NCBI GenBank assembly: GCA_963746315.1
Contig: CAVVAR010000010.1
Span: forward strand, 124,001 to 188,000
Reading direction: 5' to 3'
Origin: Ga0077555 sp963746315
GTDB taxonomy: Bacteria; Pseudomonadota; Alphaproteobacteria; Rhizobiales; Hyphomicrobiaceae
DNA length: 64,000 nucleotides
The notes under the pieces were generated by a model, which worked only from the letters and a program-made list of their open reading frames with translations, was not told the DNA's origin and made no database searches. The translations under genes and the position numbers were made by a program. Of this stretch, positions 8,392-16,935 are shown one piece after another (the stretch's first letter is position 1; each line of letters opens with the position of its first letter).

Positions 8392-8440
8392 GCGGCAAGC
8401 CCCGAAAGCGCCCGAAAGCCCCGAAGCCAGGGCTTGCCGC
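8392..8440. terminator. Inverted repeat between converging genes
   Basis: An 11-base perfect stem, GCGGCAAGCCC (8392-8402) pairing with GGGCTTGCCGC (8430-8440), with a 27-base loop. It lies in the 89-base gap between the stress protein and the permease and could end transcription from both sides. No T tract follows on either strand, so function is inferred. Confidence 0.45.
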
Positions 8441-8445
8441 CCGTG

Positions 8446-9711
8446 TCATCGGAGCAGATCGGCAACCAGGAGCCCGATGCAGGTGATCGCCCCGAGCGCA
8501 GGTATCAGGGACGGCACCTCGAAGGCCGGTGGCGGGCCGTCGCTGCGCCACTTGACCGCGAGCAGCGCCAGATTGACGAGCGCAAACACAACCAGCATCG
8601 CGCGCGTCGTGGCGTCGGCCAGCCGGTCGATCGGGAATGCGACCGCCAGGACCAGGACGGTTGCGACGACGAGGGCGGTTGCGAGCAGCGGGGTGCGGGT
8701 CCGCTCGTGAATGCGGCCGAGGGCCGCCGGCAGCGCCCCACGCCGCGCCATGCCATAGACCACCCGCGATGCCATCACCATCTGCACGATGACGCCGTTG
8801 ATCGTAGCGAAGATCGCGATCAACGAGATGACGAGCGGCGAGGCGCCGGTCAGCCGCTCGTAGGCTAGGCTGAGAGGCGCAGCCGACGTCGCCAGCTCTG
8901 CGGCCGGCACCGAGCGGATCACGACCCAGACCACGGCAATATAGAGGATCGAGCTGACGACGAGCGTGATGGCGATGGCGAGCGGCACGGTGCGCTCGGG
9001 CCGTTTCACCTCCTCGGCCACGTTGACCATGCCCTCGAAGCCGATGAAGGCGAAAAAGGCGATGAGGCTCGCTCCCAGAATGCCTGGCCAGGCCGCCGCA
9101 AAATCGGGGACCGCAAAGGCCAGCGGAAGATCGGCCAGGATGGCGGGCTCTTGCCAGAGCCCTGCGACCACGATCGTAATAAGCCCTCCGATCTCGATCA
9201 GCGTCATGACGGCGGCCAGAGCGACGGCCTCGGTGATACCCCAGGCCGCAATCAGTCCCATGCCGATCACGACACAGGTAACGAGGAACGCCGCAGGAGC
9301 CGGCACAAGCACTCCGATGTAGCCGGCTGCGCCCTGGCTGATGGCTGCCGCCGACACGACACCCGCGAAGACGACGAGCAGGCCGGTCACGAGGGTCAGC
9401 ACCTTCGAGCCAAAGCCTGCCTCAACGTAGGCCGCCTCACCCGCACTGACCGGATACCGGACGGCGAGCTCGGCAAAGCTCGCAGCTGAGAGCGCCATTA
9501 TCGTTGCAGCGATAAGAAAGGCGAGCGGCGCGTGCACACCGGCCCTCGCTCCGGCTGCACCGACCAGCACATAGATGCCGGCGCCGACGGTGACGCCGAG
9601 ACCGTAAAGCACGAGCAAGCCAAGACCGAGCGACCGCTTCAGCTTAGGGCCGGACTGCCCCTCGGCGACAGGCGGGGGGCCTCGCCCGCCGCCTCCGGCA
9701 TCAATCGCCAT
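8446..9711 (-). CDS. APC-superfamily amino acid permease
   Basis: The protein has 421 residues with about twelve predicted membrane helices. The first carries the APC unwound-helix signature GVTVGAGIYVLVG, and FIGFEGMVNVAEEVKRPERTVP is the conserved helix-6/loop segment of amino acid/polyamine/organocation transporters. It should be a secondary transporter in the inner membrane; the substrate cannot be told. The start ATG at 9711 is preceded by GGAGGGGAC. It is divergent from the small gene at 9870, with a perfect FixK-type box between them. Confidence 0.87.
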   Translation of the reverse strand: MAIDAGGGGRGPPPVAEGQSGPKLKRSLGLGLLVLYGLGVTVGAGIYVLVGAAGARAGVHAPLAFLIAATIMALSAASFAELAVRYPVSAGEAAYVEAGFGSKVLTLVTGLLVVFAGVVSAAAISQGAAGYIGVLVPAPAAFLVTCVVIGMGLIAAWGITEAVALAAVMTLIEIGGLITIVVAGLWQEPAILADLPLAFAVPDFAAAWPGILGASLIAFFAFIGFEGMVNVAEEVKRPERTVPLAIAITLVVSSILYIAVVWVVIRSVPAAELATSAAPLSLAYERLTGASPLVISLIAIFATINGVIVQMVMASRVVYGMARRGALPAALGRIHERTRTPLLATALVVATVLVLAVAFPIDRLADATTRAMLVVFALVNLALLAVKWRSDGPPPAFEVPSLIPALGAITCIGLLVADLLR

Positions 9712-9774
9712 GTCCCCTCCTCCGCCGGGTTTGCGCCCCGCCGCGACTATCGCTCATATCGCGCCTCTGGCCGG

Positions 9775-9788
9775 TTGATGTCCATCAA
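9775..9788. promoter_or_regulatory. FixK/FNR box between divergent genes
   Basis: TTGATGTCCATCAA has both half-sites (TTGAT and ATCAA) exact with the usual four-base gap. It lies 63 bases upstream of the permease ATG and 81 upstream of the ATG at 9870, so it could act on either. Regulator identity (FixK, FnrN or another CRP/FNR member) is inferred. Confidence 0.6.
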
Positions 9789-9869
9789 CGCTAGACTACG
9801 ATGCAGCAAGCACATGATGATGCTACGGCCCGACGATCGGCGCCTTGGCCCCGCGGCAAGAGGAACGAC

Positions 9870-10280
9870 ATGACATCCCAAACCATGACCAAGGCAGATG
9901 CCGAGAAATTGCTGCGACACGTGCATCTCGAGCTGGCACGGGACCACGATCATCCTTCGGGCAGCGGAAGACACCGCTACGAGTTCATAGCGCCCCTCGA
10001 TACGAACGGGCATATCGTCGCCGAAGCATGGCGGCACACCCGTGACCGCTGCAGGGTCAAGCGCGTGTGGGGTGATGATCCCGCCGAGGTGGGCCATCTC
10101 GTGCATAAGCGGGGCGGCGCCTGGGCGTTCCACTACGACATTCATGGCGATCCATCCCACGACGAGACCGGCTACCGCTTCGACGCACACAAGTTCTCGC
10201 CGGGGGAATACGTCTCGATCAAAGAGCAGGACGGTATCCTGCGCACGTTCCTGGTGAAGGCCGTGGTCGACCTGGACTGA
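9870..10280 (+). CDS. Conserved hypothetical protein, histidine-rich
   Basis: I do not recognise the family. The 136-residue product is soluble, has no signal peptide, and is rich in His and Asp (for example RDHDHPSG and FHYDIHGDPSHDE), which could bind metal but has no named motif. The C-terminal half is predicted beta-rich, ending in GEYVSIKEQDG and a short Val-rich strand. The ATG at 9870 has AGAGGAACGAC just upstream; an upstream in-frame ATG at 9801 lacks this. The perfect FixK-type box 81 bases upstream suggests expression under low oxygen or redox change. Confidence 0.7.
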   Translation: MTSQTMTKADAEKLLRHVHLELARDHDHPSGSGRHRYEFIAPLDTNGHIVAEAWRHTRDRCRVKRVWGDDPAEVGHLVHKRGGAWAFHYDIHGDPSHDETGYRFDAHKFSPGEYVSIKEQDGILRTFLVKAVVDLD

Positions 10281-10332
10281 GCCGAGCGGTGATCGCGATT
10301 CGCTCGACAACACCGGGTCGGAGTTTTGCCGG

Positions 10333-11487
10333 CTAAAGCTTGAGCTCGTGCACGGTGGCCTCCTCCCCGGCCTCTTCCCGCGGAGGCGGCTCCAGCGATC
10401 GTAGCTCGCCCAGCAGCTTGGCGCCGAGATCCACCGAGGCATGCTTGCCGATCGCGGGCTTGGCGCGCGCCAGCCAGCGGCGGGCCTCTTCTCGGCCGGC
10501 GTTGTGCAGGTAGGAGAGCAGCGCGCGCTCGGGTCGCATCTTCGACTCAGGCGGCAGCGTATTCGTGTGGCGCCCCGCCTCGATCAGGTGAAAGCGGTGC
10601 GCGGCAATGCGCTCCGAGCGGCTGCGCGGACGTCGCCAGCGCGAGCTGCCGATATCGCCCTGATGCGCAATAATTTCGGTGACGTCGCGGATCAGGGGCT
10701 GGCTGAACGTGACGCGGCTGACGTCGGCTGCGATCTCGCGGGCCGACCGCGGCGTGCTCGATTTCGCGATTGGATTGAGCAGGACGAGCAACGTATCGCC
10801 GACGGGGCTTTCGGCAGCGAGCGTGACGATATCGGGGTTCGCCGAGAAACCGCCATCCCAATAGGCCCGTCCTTCGATCTCCACGGCATGATGGACTTGC
10901 GGCAGACAAGCCGAGGCCAGCACCGCCTCGACCGACATCTCGCGGCGGCGGAACAGGCGCGGACGCGCCGTCGCGACATCCGTCGCGGCAATCAGTAGCT
11001 CAAGGCCGTCGTAGGCGCGCAGGCGCTCGAAATCGATCTGCGAGGCGAGCAGCTTGCGCATCGGATCGAAGCCGAGCGGATTGAAATCGTAGGGCGAGAA
11101 CAGGGACGCCACTTGCCCCATGGCCGGCGAGCGGCTCATCCCGTAGAGGAACGGATTGAGCCGCAGCAGGTCCGGAACGCCGGCCTCGATGACGGCCTCC
11201 CAAATCGCCCGCAGCCGGTCGCGCGCGCCCGGCCGCCCGCCCTCCGCGAAACCATCCGCAAAGGCCACCGCGTTGACGGCACCGGCGCTCGTGCCGCTGA
11301 TCCAGCCGTATTCGATGTCGCTCTCGTCGAGCAGACGATCGAGAACGCCCCAGGTGAATGCTCCGTGAGCGCCACCGCCCTGCAGTGCCAGATTGAGCTT
11401 CAACCCGCGCTTTCCGAACCCCAGCACGTCCGCAGTCCCCCCGTCGTCTCCGGTCGCCACTTTGCCCCGCCCGCAGGGACAGGTCAT
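10333..11487 (-). CDS. Patatin-like phospholipase
   Basis: A 384-residue patatin-family serine hydrolase that would cleave acyl esters of lipids using a Ser-Asp dyad. Visible are the oxyanion loop LQGGGAHGAF (about 36-44), the nucleophile elbow GTSAG (Ser67), and the Asp motif YWDGGFSANP near residue 210. No signal peptide is seen. Its ATG overlaps the stop of the B12 ATPase gene by four bases, which makes it the last member of a translationally coupled chain btuF-btuC-btuD-patatin. Such coupling suggests expression with B12 uptake, though no biochemical link is known to me. The C-terminal 120 residues, rich in Arg and His, are less family-like. Confidence 0.88.
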   Translation of the reverse strand: MTCPCGRGKVATGDDGGTADVLGFGKRGLKLNLALQGGGAHGAFTWGVLDRLLDESDIEYGWISGTSAGAVNAVAFADGFAEGGRPGARDRLRAIWEAVIEAGVPDLLRLNPFLYGMSRSPAMGQVASLFSPYDFNPLGFDPMRKLLASQIDFERLRAYDGLELLIAATDVATARPRLFRRREMSVEAVLASACLPQVHHAVEIEGRAYWDGGFSANPDIVTLAAESPVGDTLLVLLNPIAKSSTPRSAREIAADVSRVTFSQPLIRDVTEIIAHQGDIGSSRWRRPRSRSERIAAHRFHLIEAGRHTNTLPPESKMRPERALLSYLHNAGREEARRWLARAKPAIGKHASVDLGAKLLGELRSLEPPPREEAGEEATVHELKL

Positions 11488-12293
11488 CTGCGATCGGCGT
11501 CGCCGGAGCCCACATTTCGTGCAACCGGCGACAGCGGAACGACAGCCGGCACGCCACCAAGCACCCCGACCACCATGTGTGCGCCGAAAACCTCCGCGAG
11601 CCGCGCCTCGGTCAACGCCTCCGCCGGAGGTCCAGTTGCCACGACGCGACCCGTCGCCATCATCACGACTTCGTGGCAGAAGCGAGCCGCCAGCGAAAGA
11701 TCGTGCAGCGCAACGACGATGGTGCGGCCTTTCGCGGCGAGATTTCCGAGCACCTCGAATAGGCCGAGCGCATGCGCAGGATCGAGCCCCGCGGTCGGCT
11801 CGTCGGCGAGGATGACGGGCGCTTCCTGCGCGAGCGTGCGGGCAAAGAGCACCCGGGCACGCTCGCCACCCGAGAGCTCGGAGACAGGCCTATCGGCCAG
11901 GTGCGCGACATCCATGGCCGCCATGGCGGCTCCGATCAGGCCTGCCTCGTCGACATCGCTCGCCAGAGGTCCGGCCCGGCGATGCGGCAATCGGCCCAGC
12001 GCAACGACCCGATGGACCGCCAGAGGCCAGTGCGCCACTCGATCTTGCGGCAGGTATGCGAGGTGGCGGCCGCGCTCATCGGCGGTCATCGCGGCGAGGC
12101 TGGCCCCGTCGAGCAGGACGGTGCCTCGCGCGACAGGAACGAGGCCGGCGAGGGCCCGCATGAGGGTCGATTTTCCGGCTCCGTTGGGGCCGATAAGGCC
12201 CGTAATTCGCCCCTTGCCGCAAGAGAGCGAGACCTTCGACAGAACGTCGCGACCACCGAGCCGAACGCTGATGCCATCCCCGACGAGGCTCAT
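11484..12293 (-). CDS. btuD: Cobalamin-type ABC transporter ATP-binding protein
   Basis: A 269-residue ABC ATPase of the FecE/BtuD/HmuV group. Walker A is GPNGAGKST (35-43), the Q-loop is YLPQDR, the signature is LSGGERARV, Walker B is VILADEPTAGLD, and the H-loop is VALHD. I start it at the ATG at 12293, which overlaps the permease stop (ATGA); an upstream in-frame ATG at 12329 would run into the permease gene. It would energise import through the permease encoded just before it. Substrate assignment to cobalamin rests on the riboswitch and the BtuB-like receptor upstream rather than on the ATPase itself. Confidence 0.9.
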   Translation of the reverse strand: MSLVGDGISVRLGGRDVLSKVSLSCGKGRITGLIGPNGAGKSTLMRALAGLVPVARGTVLLDGASLAAMTADERGRHLAYLPQDRVAHWPLAVHRVVALGRLPHRRAGPLASDVDEAGLIGAAMAAMDVAHLADRPVSELSGGERARVLFARTLAQEAPVILADEPTAGLDPAHALGLFEVLGNLAAKGRTIVVALHDLSLAARFCHEVVMMATGRVVATGPPAEALTEARLAEVFGAHMVVGVLGGVPAVVPLSPVARNVGSGDADRR

Positions 12294-13294
12294 GGCGCGA
12301 GCTCCCGACGCGTCCGCGCGACCAGCCACAGAAAGAACGGCGTGCCGATCAGGGCCGTCACGACTCCGAGACGAAGCTCGCCGTCCGGCGTGACGACCCG
12401 CAGCGCCAGATCCGCGGCGAGCAGGAGGACGGCGCCTCCGAGCAGGCTTGCCAGCAGCAGCCGCGATGGAACATGCCCGACGAGTGGACGCAACAGGTGC
12501 GGCACGACGAGCCCGACGAAGCCGATCGTGCCGGCAACGGCGGTGGCAGCCCCCACCACCAGTGTTGCGCCCGTTACCACGGCGAGCCGCATCCGCGCCG
12601 CGTCGATGCCGAGATTGGCGGCGACGTCCGAGCCCAGCGTCAAGGCATCGAGGGCCGACCCCTGGGAATAGAGCACGAGCGAGCCGGCAACGATGAACGG
12701 GGCTGCGAGCCAGACGTGGACGAGGCTGCGGTCGGCGAGCGAGCCGAGCAGCCAGAACACGATCTCGACGGCGGCGAAGGGATTGCGCGACAGCGACAGC
12801 ACCCCTGAGATCAATGCCGATGCGAGGCTCGCGACCGCGACGCCGGCGAGGATCAGGGTCAGCCCTCCGCTACGGGGCCCGGCCAGCAGCAAAACGGCGA
12901 GCATGGCGATGGCTGCTCCCGCTAGCCCACCAAGCGGCAAAGCCAACGCGAAGGCCGCCGAGGCGCCGGAGTGGATCGACAGAACGGCACCGAGCCCCGC
13001 ACCGCCAGAAATGCCGATCAGCCCCGGCTCGGCGAGCGGATTGCGCAGATAGCCCTGCAGCACGGCGCCAGTCAGCCCCAGGCCACCGCCGACGAGGATT
13101 GCGAGCAGCGTGCGCGGCAGACGAATCTCGACGAGGATCAGGCTCGCGGCCCGCTCGGGTATGCCGAAGCCGGCGGGACCGACCAGCATGGAGAGAGCGG
13201 CAAGCACGACGAGCAGGCACAGCAGCACAGCCACCGTCAGACGAGACTGCCGATCTTCGCGCGCCAAGGCGCCAGCGGCGGCCGACGGCGTCAT
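12290..13294 (-). CDS. btuC: Cobalamin-type ABC transporter permease (FecCD family)
   Basis: A 334-residue inner-membrane permease with about nine or ten predicted helices. Family marks are IRLPRTLLAILVGGGLGLTG near residue 60, the NPLAEPGLIGISGGAGLGA segment, and GTIGFVGLVVPHLLR near the C-terminus, which contacts the ATPase. It forms the translocation channel for the periplasmic binding protein product of the gene before it. Both ends overlap neighbouring genes by four bases, so the three transporter genes are one translational unit. It could in principle carry another corrinoid or a siderophore; the B12 riboswitch upstream favours corrinoid. Confidence 0.9.
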   Translation of the reverse strand: MTPSAAAGALAREDRQSRLTVAVLLCLLVVLAALSMLVGPAGFGIPERAASLILVEIRLPRTLLAILVGGGLGLTGAVLQGYLRNPLAEPGLIGISGGAGLGAVLSIHSGASAAFALALPLGGLAGAAIAMLAVLLLAGPRSGGLTLILAGVAVASLASALISGVLSLSRNPFAAVEIVFWLLGSLADRSLVHVWLAAPFIVAGSLVLYSQGSALDALTLGSDVAANLGIDAARMRLAVVTGATLVVGAATAVAGTIGFVGLVVPHLLRPLVGHVPSRLLLASLLGGAVLLLAADLALRVVTPDGELRLGVVTALIGTPFFLWLVARTRRELAP

Positions 13295-14148
13295 TGGGCG
13301 CCCCGCGACGTGGTCAGGCGGCGGCGAGCCTCGGCCAAGCGATTGACCGCCTCGGCGACGTAGTGCGTGCCGCAGAGCCAGAGCCGCCAGGGAACGACAA
13401 CCACCGCCCGCTCGGAAAGAACAGTTGCCAGCGCGGGGTGCCGCAGGTTCTCGGCGACGACGGTGCGATATTCGTCAGCGGGACCCGAGAGCACGACGAG
13501 ATCCGGCGGATGCGCGGCCAGCACCTCGAGCGGCAGCGCACCACTGGCACCGAGACCGAGCGTTCCCGCATGGTTCGCAAGGCCGGCGGCTTGGATCAGA
13601 GCGTCGGCGAGACTGCCGGGTCCCGCCGACAGCCCGTTGACCTGATAAACAAGCGCGGACGCACGACGCCCCAGGGGCGCGTCACGCGTTGCCGTGGCCA
13701 ACCGCTGGTCGAAGGTCGAGACGAGGTCACGCCCCTTCCCCTCCTCGCCAACTGCGGTCGCGACCTGCGCGATAGCCGCGCGGATGCCCTCAATGTCGCT
13801 GGCGAGCGGCACACGCACGACGCGCTGGCCGGTCCGCTCCAGAAGATCCAGCGTCGCAGGGGTCGTGTAGGTGCCCGCCAGCACGAGATCCGGATCGAGG
13901 GCAAGCACGCTCTCGGCCCCGCCGCGTGTCGTCGCGAGACCGGCCACACGATCGGCGATCGCCGAGACGAGCGGATCGGCCGCGAGGTGGCTGACGGAGG
14001 CGATGCGGTCTCGCGGTACGAGATCGAGCAGGATCTCGTCGGTGCACAAATTGAGCGAGACGATGCGTCGAGGCGCGGCCTGCGCCGGCGTCTGAGCCAC
14101 CAGGGCCAGTATCACTGCCGCAAACCAAACCCGCACGCTCGTCCTCAC
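13291..14148 (-). CDS. btuF: Periplasmic cobalamin-binding protein
   Basis: A 285-residue type-III binding protein. A signal peptide of about 24 residues (AAVILALVAQTPAQAA) is followed by RRIVSLNLCTDEILLDLVP, typical of the BtuF/FecB start. A single backbone helix separates two lobes. It should capture cobalamin released by the outer-membrane receptor and hand it to the BtuC-like permease. The start is a GTG at 14148; no alternative lies closer to the signal peptide. It begins 94 bases after the btuB stop, and that gap holds a GC-rich palindrome (AAGGGCCC core), which could uncouple expression of the two. Confidence 0.88.
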   Translation of the reverse strand: MRTSVRVWFAAVILALVAQTPAQAAPRRIVSLNLCTDEILLDLVPRDRIASVSHLAADPLVSAIADRVAGLATTRGGAESVLALDPDLVLAGTYTTPATLDLLERTGQRVVRVPLASDIEGIRAAIAQVATAVGEEGKGRDLVSTFDQRLATATRDAPLGRRASALVYQVNGLSAGPGSLADALIQAAGLANHAGTLGLGASGALPLEVLAAHPPDLVVLSGPADEYRTVVAENLRHPALATVLSERAVVVVPWRLWLCGTHYVAEAVNRLAEARRRLTTSRGAQ

Positions 14149-14242
14149 CGCTGGCGGCGCCTCGCGGCGCCGTTGCGAGGGCTCGGCCCCCGCGCTCCGG
14201 GCAAAGGGCCCGGGGCCCTTCGCGCTCCCCTGTTGAAGAGGA

Positions 14243-16372
14243 TCATTTTCGGCTGCCGATGCCGTCTTCGCCGCCGAAGGTGAGCTTCAGGCCTGCGTAG
14301 GCGGCAATCCCCGCCGTCTCGAAGCCGTAGACCTCCTGATAGTCGGCGTCGAACACATTCTCGATGCGGCCGAACACCTCGACGCCGGGCTGCAGCTTGT
14401 AGCGGGCGGCAACGGTGGCGAGCCAATAGTCGTCGAGCTTTACGCGGACGGTCTCGAAGGTCGGCAGGCCGAAGGCGAGGTCGGGTGTCACGCCGTTATA
14501 GGCCGCCGCCAGGGTGAGCGTGCCGCGGCCGCCTGCGAAGGCCATCGTCGCGTCGAGCCGGCCGGAGTCGCGGGCGCGGCGGATCTCGGGAAGGCCCTGG
14601 TCGTCGCGCGAATCGAGCCACGTATAAGCGGCCCCCAGCGAGAGCCAGGCGTAGGGCCGCCAGCGGGCCGAAAGCTCGACACCCTCGCGCGTGCTTTCAC
14701 CGAGAAGGTTCTCCACCGTCGACTGGAAGAACGGCAGGAACCGCGTCACGATCTCGTTCTCGAGGTTGGCGCTGAAATACGTGGCATCGACGACGATCGC
14801 CCCCCGTGCCAGCGACAGCTCGAGACCCGCATCCCATCCGGTGCTCTCCTCCGCCTTCAGCCCAGGGTTAGGGACGAAGCCCGCGAACTGACCGAACTGC
14901 TCGACCATGGTCGGCAGCTTCACGGCCGTGCCGTAGCTCGCGTGCGGGCGCAGACCCCAAGGGCTCGTCCGGTCGAGCAGGCGAAGCGAGGCCGCCGTGC
15001 GCCAGGTGGTGAAGTCGTCGAACGTGTCGTTGTCGTCGCGGCGCAAATTGGCGGTGACGGTCAGGCGATCGAAAACATCAGCACGGTACTCACCGGCAAA
15101 GGCTAGGCGGCTGCGCTCGCGCGTGAGGTTGTCGCCCGTGACCTGATTGAACGTCTCGTTCTCCTGCTCGACGAGCCCTGTCAGGCTGTGACGCAGAATG
15201 CCGGCGAGCGACGGCGTGCCGAGATCGAGCGTGGCGAGATAGGCGGCGTTGCGGCGCACGTTGTCGTTCCGCGCGAAGAACGTGCCGAAGTCGCCGACGT
15301 CGGAGTCCTCGAGGATCGTCTCCGCATAGTTGTAGCGGACGCGGTGCTCGAGGCGGCCATCGAACGTCCCGAGGCGCGCCTCGATGCCCGCGAGCCACAT
15401 GTTGGACGCGAAGTGGCTGAAGGTATCGGTCTGTCGCGAAAGGCCGGAAAGCGCGAACAGGTCACCATCGCGGTCGCCGCGCTTGTCCACGTTGCGTACG
15501 ACCACGTCGACCGAGAAATTCTCGGTCGGCGACACGCCGCCTTTCATGATGAAGCTGCGGATCGCGCTGGCGTCGGTCTCGTTGCCATCGACCGAGATGT
15601 TGAAGCCGTTGGAGTTGCGCACACTGTAGGACATGAGGCCATGCGCGCGGTCGCTGCCGCCCGAGACCGTGATGCCGCTCTCTGCGGTCTTGAACGAGCC
15701 AGCCTCGGCCCAAACGGTAGTGCTGGCCGGGCCGCGGCCGCGCTTCGTCACGATGTTGACCACGCCGCCGATGGCCCCCGAGCCATAAAGGCTCGACTGG
15801 GCCCCCTTGATGACCTCGATGCGCTCGATCTGGTCCGCCGGCAGGTTCGAGAAGTCGAACTCGCCGGTGCCGGGCTGATTGGCGACGATGCCGTCGATGA
15901 GCACCAGCGTATGGTTGCCTTCGGCGCCGCGAATGCGCACCTGCGTCTGCGCCGCGACACTACCTCCGCGGCTGACGGTGACGCCTGGCAGACTGCGGAG
16001 CGCGTCACCCGCGTGGCGGATCTGCTGGTCGGCGAGTTGCTGGCCGGTCACGACCGACACGCTCGAGCCGATGCTCTCGGCCGCATAGCCGCGTGTGTCG
16101 GCATCGAGGAGCGGCGACGGCGATGCGTTGGCGTCCGCGATAGCCGCCTCGTCGGCGTCCGCAACCGGCACAGCTGCCGGTGGCGCAGATTGCCCCGCGC
16201 GTCGCGCCCGCCCCGGTGGGCGCGAGAGGGTCGCTCCCTCCACGACGATGCCCGGAAGCGTCGTCGGGGACTGGGCCAGCGCCGATGTCGCCGTCGCACC
16301 GAGCACGCATGCCAGAGCCGATCTCGCGAGGCGCGAGCGGCGATGCCTCGGCCGCGAATTCGTCGTTGTCAT
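14243..16372 (-). CDS. btuB: TonB-dependent vitamin B12 receptor, BtuB-like
   Basis: A 709-residue outer-membrane receptor. After a signal peptide (about 1-33) comes a TonB-box-like LPGIVVEG, an unusually long Ala/Pro/Asp-rich spacer (about 50-95), a plug domain (SVSVVTGQQLADQQI, LRSLPGVTVSRGG, RIRGAEGNHTLVLIDG, GSGAIGGVVNIVTKRG), and a beta-barrel that ends in AYAGLKLTFGG. It would import corrinoids using TonB energy. Expression should be repressed by cobalamin through the riboswitch at 16600-16779, with a hairpin directly masking its ribosome site at 16381-16403. The gene is the first of the B12 uptake group. Confidence 0.9.
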   Translation of the reverse strand: MTTTNSRPRHRRSRLARSALACVLGATATSALAQSPTTLPGIVVEGATLSRPPGRARRAGQSAPPAAVPVADADEAAIADANASPSPLLDADTRGYAAESIGSSVSVVTGQQLADQQIRHAGDALRSLPGVTVSRGGSVAAQTQVRIRGAEGNHTLVLIDGIVANQPGTGEFDFSNLPADQIERIEVIKGAQSSLYGSGAIGGVVNIVTKRGRGPASTTVWAEAGSFKTAESGITVSGGSDRAHGLMSYSVRNSNGFNISVDGNETDASAIRSFIMKGGVSPTENFSVDVVVRNVDKRGDRDGDLFALSGLSRQTDTFSHFASNMWLAGIEARLGTFDGRLEHRVRYNYAETILEDSDVGDFGTFFARNDNVRRNAAYLATLDLGTPSLAGILRHSLTGLVEQENETFNQVTGDNLTRERSRLAFAGEYRADVFDRLTVTANLRRDDNDTFDDFTTWRTAASLRLLDRTSPWGLRPHASYGTAVKLPTMVEQFGQFAGFVPNPGLKAEESTGWDAGLELSLARGAIVVDATYFSANLENEIVTRFLPFFQSTVENLLGESTREGVELSARWRPYAWLSLGAAYTWLDSRDDQGLPEIRRARDSGRLDATMAFAGGRGTLTLAAAYNGVTPDLAFGLPTFETVRVKLDDYWLATVAARYKLQPGVEVFGRIENVFDADYQEVYGFETAGIAAYAGLKLTFGGEDGIGSRK

Positions 16373-16599
16373 ATGGTCTTCTCCCGCATGTTGACTGCGG
16401 GAGCACCGCTTGGATGCACCTTCCCCGATGACCGCGCGACAGGCGTCGCACAGTTGCGGGGGCCGAAACCAGACTATCGAACTGGCCGATGCCCTGACTT
16501 GATGGTGCTTCTCACGCGACTGCTCCCTACCGCTTCACAGTCGCCACAACGGTGTTCCGCTCCTCCGCGCGCCCCGCACGGAAGATGGGCGACTTGCAT
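16373..16599 (-). promoter_or_regulatory. btuB leader: riboswitch expression platform
   Basis: This untranslated stretch lies between the cobalamin aptamer and the btuB start. It contains a 7-base-stem hairpin (16516-16544), a second copy of the aptamer core string GCCCCCGCAACTGT near 16450-16463 (minus strand), a downstream GGGGAAGG, and finally the ribosome-site hairpin at 16381-16403. No gene is visible in it. How the elements switch is inferred. Confidence 0.5.
16381..16403 (-). promoter_or_regulatory. Hairpin masking the btuB ribosome-binding site
   Basis: On the coding strand CTCCCGCA and TGCGGGAG form a perfect 8-base stem with a 7-base loop. The 3' arm contains GGGAG, followed by AAGACCAT and the btuB ATG, so the stem holds the ribosome site closed. 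This is the expected OFF state of a translational B12 riboswitch. Confidence 0.65.
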
Positions 16600-16779
16600 C
16601 GGCAGGTCTCCTGGCTCACGGCTCGAGCGCCTTGCGACCGGCCTTCCCGAGAGCGCCCGAGGACGCCGTCAGTGGCACGCAGATGGTCGAAGGCTCGCCG
16701 CTTACAGTTGCGGGGGCAGCCGCGGCATGGGGCGGATAGATCAACTGATCCGAACCGTCCGGCACCGCGTTCCCTTTTC
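16600..16779 (-). promoter_or_regulatory. Cobalamin riboswitch
   Basis: The conserved core of the AdoCbl riboswitch can be read in order on the minus strand: AAAAGGGAACGCGGTGCCGG (16779-16760), GCGGCTGCCCCCGCAACTGT, then AAGCGGCGAGC (to 16693), the B12-box GCCACTG (16676-16670), TCGGGAAGGCCGGTCGCAAG, and GAGCCGTGAGCCAGGAGACC with TGCCG ending at 16600. A perfect 8-base hairpin (16783-16802, CGCAATCC/GGATTGCG) sits directly before it. Binding of adenosylcobalamin should lower expression of btuB and the uptake genes. Confidence 0.95.
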
Positions 16780-16819
16780 ACCCGCAATCCGTTTGGATTG
16801 CGAAGACCGACACCGTGCC

Positions 16820-16848
16820 ATCAAGCTCCGAGCCACAACCGCTGTCAA
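16820..16848 (-). promoter_or_regulatory. Probable sigma-70 promoter for the B12 operon
   Basis: A consensus -35 TTGACA (16848-16843), a 17-base spacer and a weak -10 CTTGAT (16825-16820). A start near 16812 would place the riboswitch about 30 bases into the transcript. The -35 is exact; the -10 shares only three of six consensus bases. Confidence 0.5.
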
Positions 16849-16935
16849 TTGCCCGCGGCAATCGCCGGCCGCTTTCCCGTGGACACGCGGATCGGGAGCC
16901 ACAGCGATGATCCGGAGCCCGTGACCAGCCTCGCC

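Noticed and set aside
16373..16599. A complete second cobalamin riboswitch
   Set aside because: Only the GCCCCCGCAACTGT string and a GGGGAAGG are repeated; the B12-box GCCACTG and the closing GAGCCAGGAGACC-type segment are missing.
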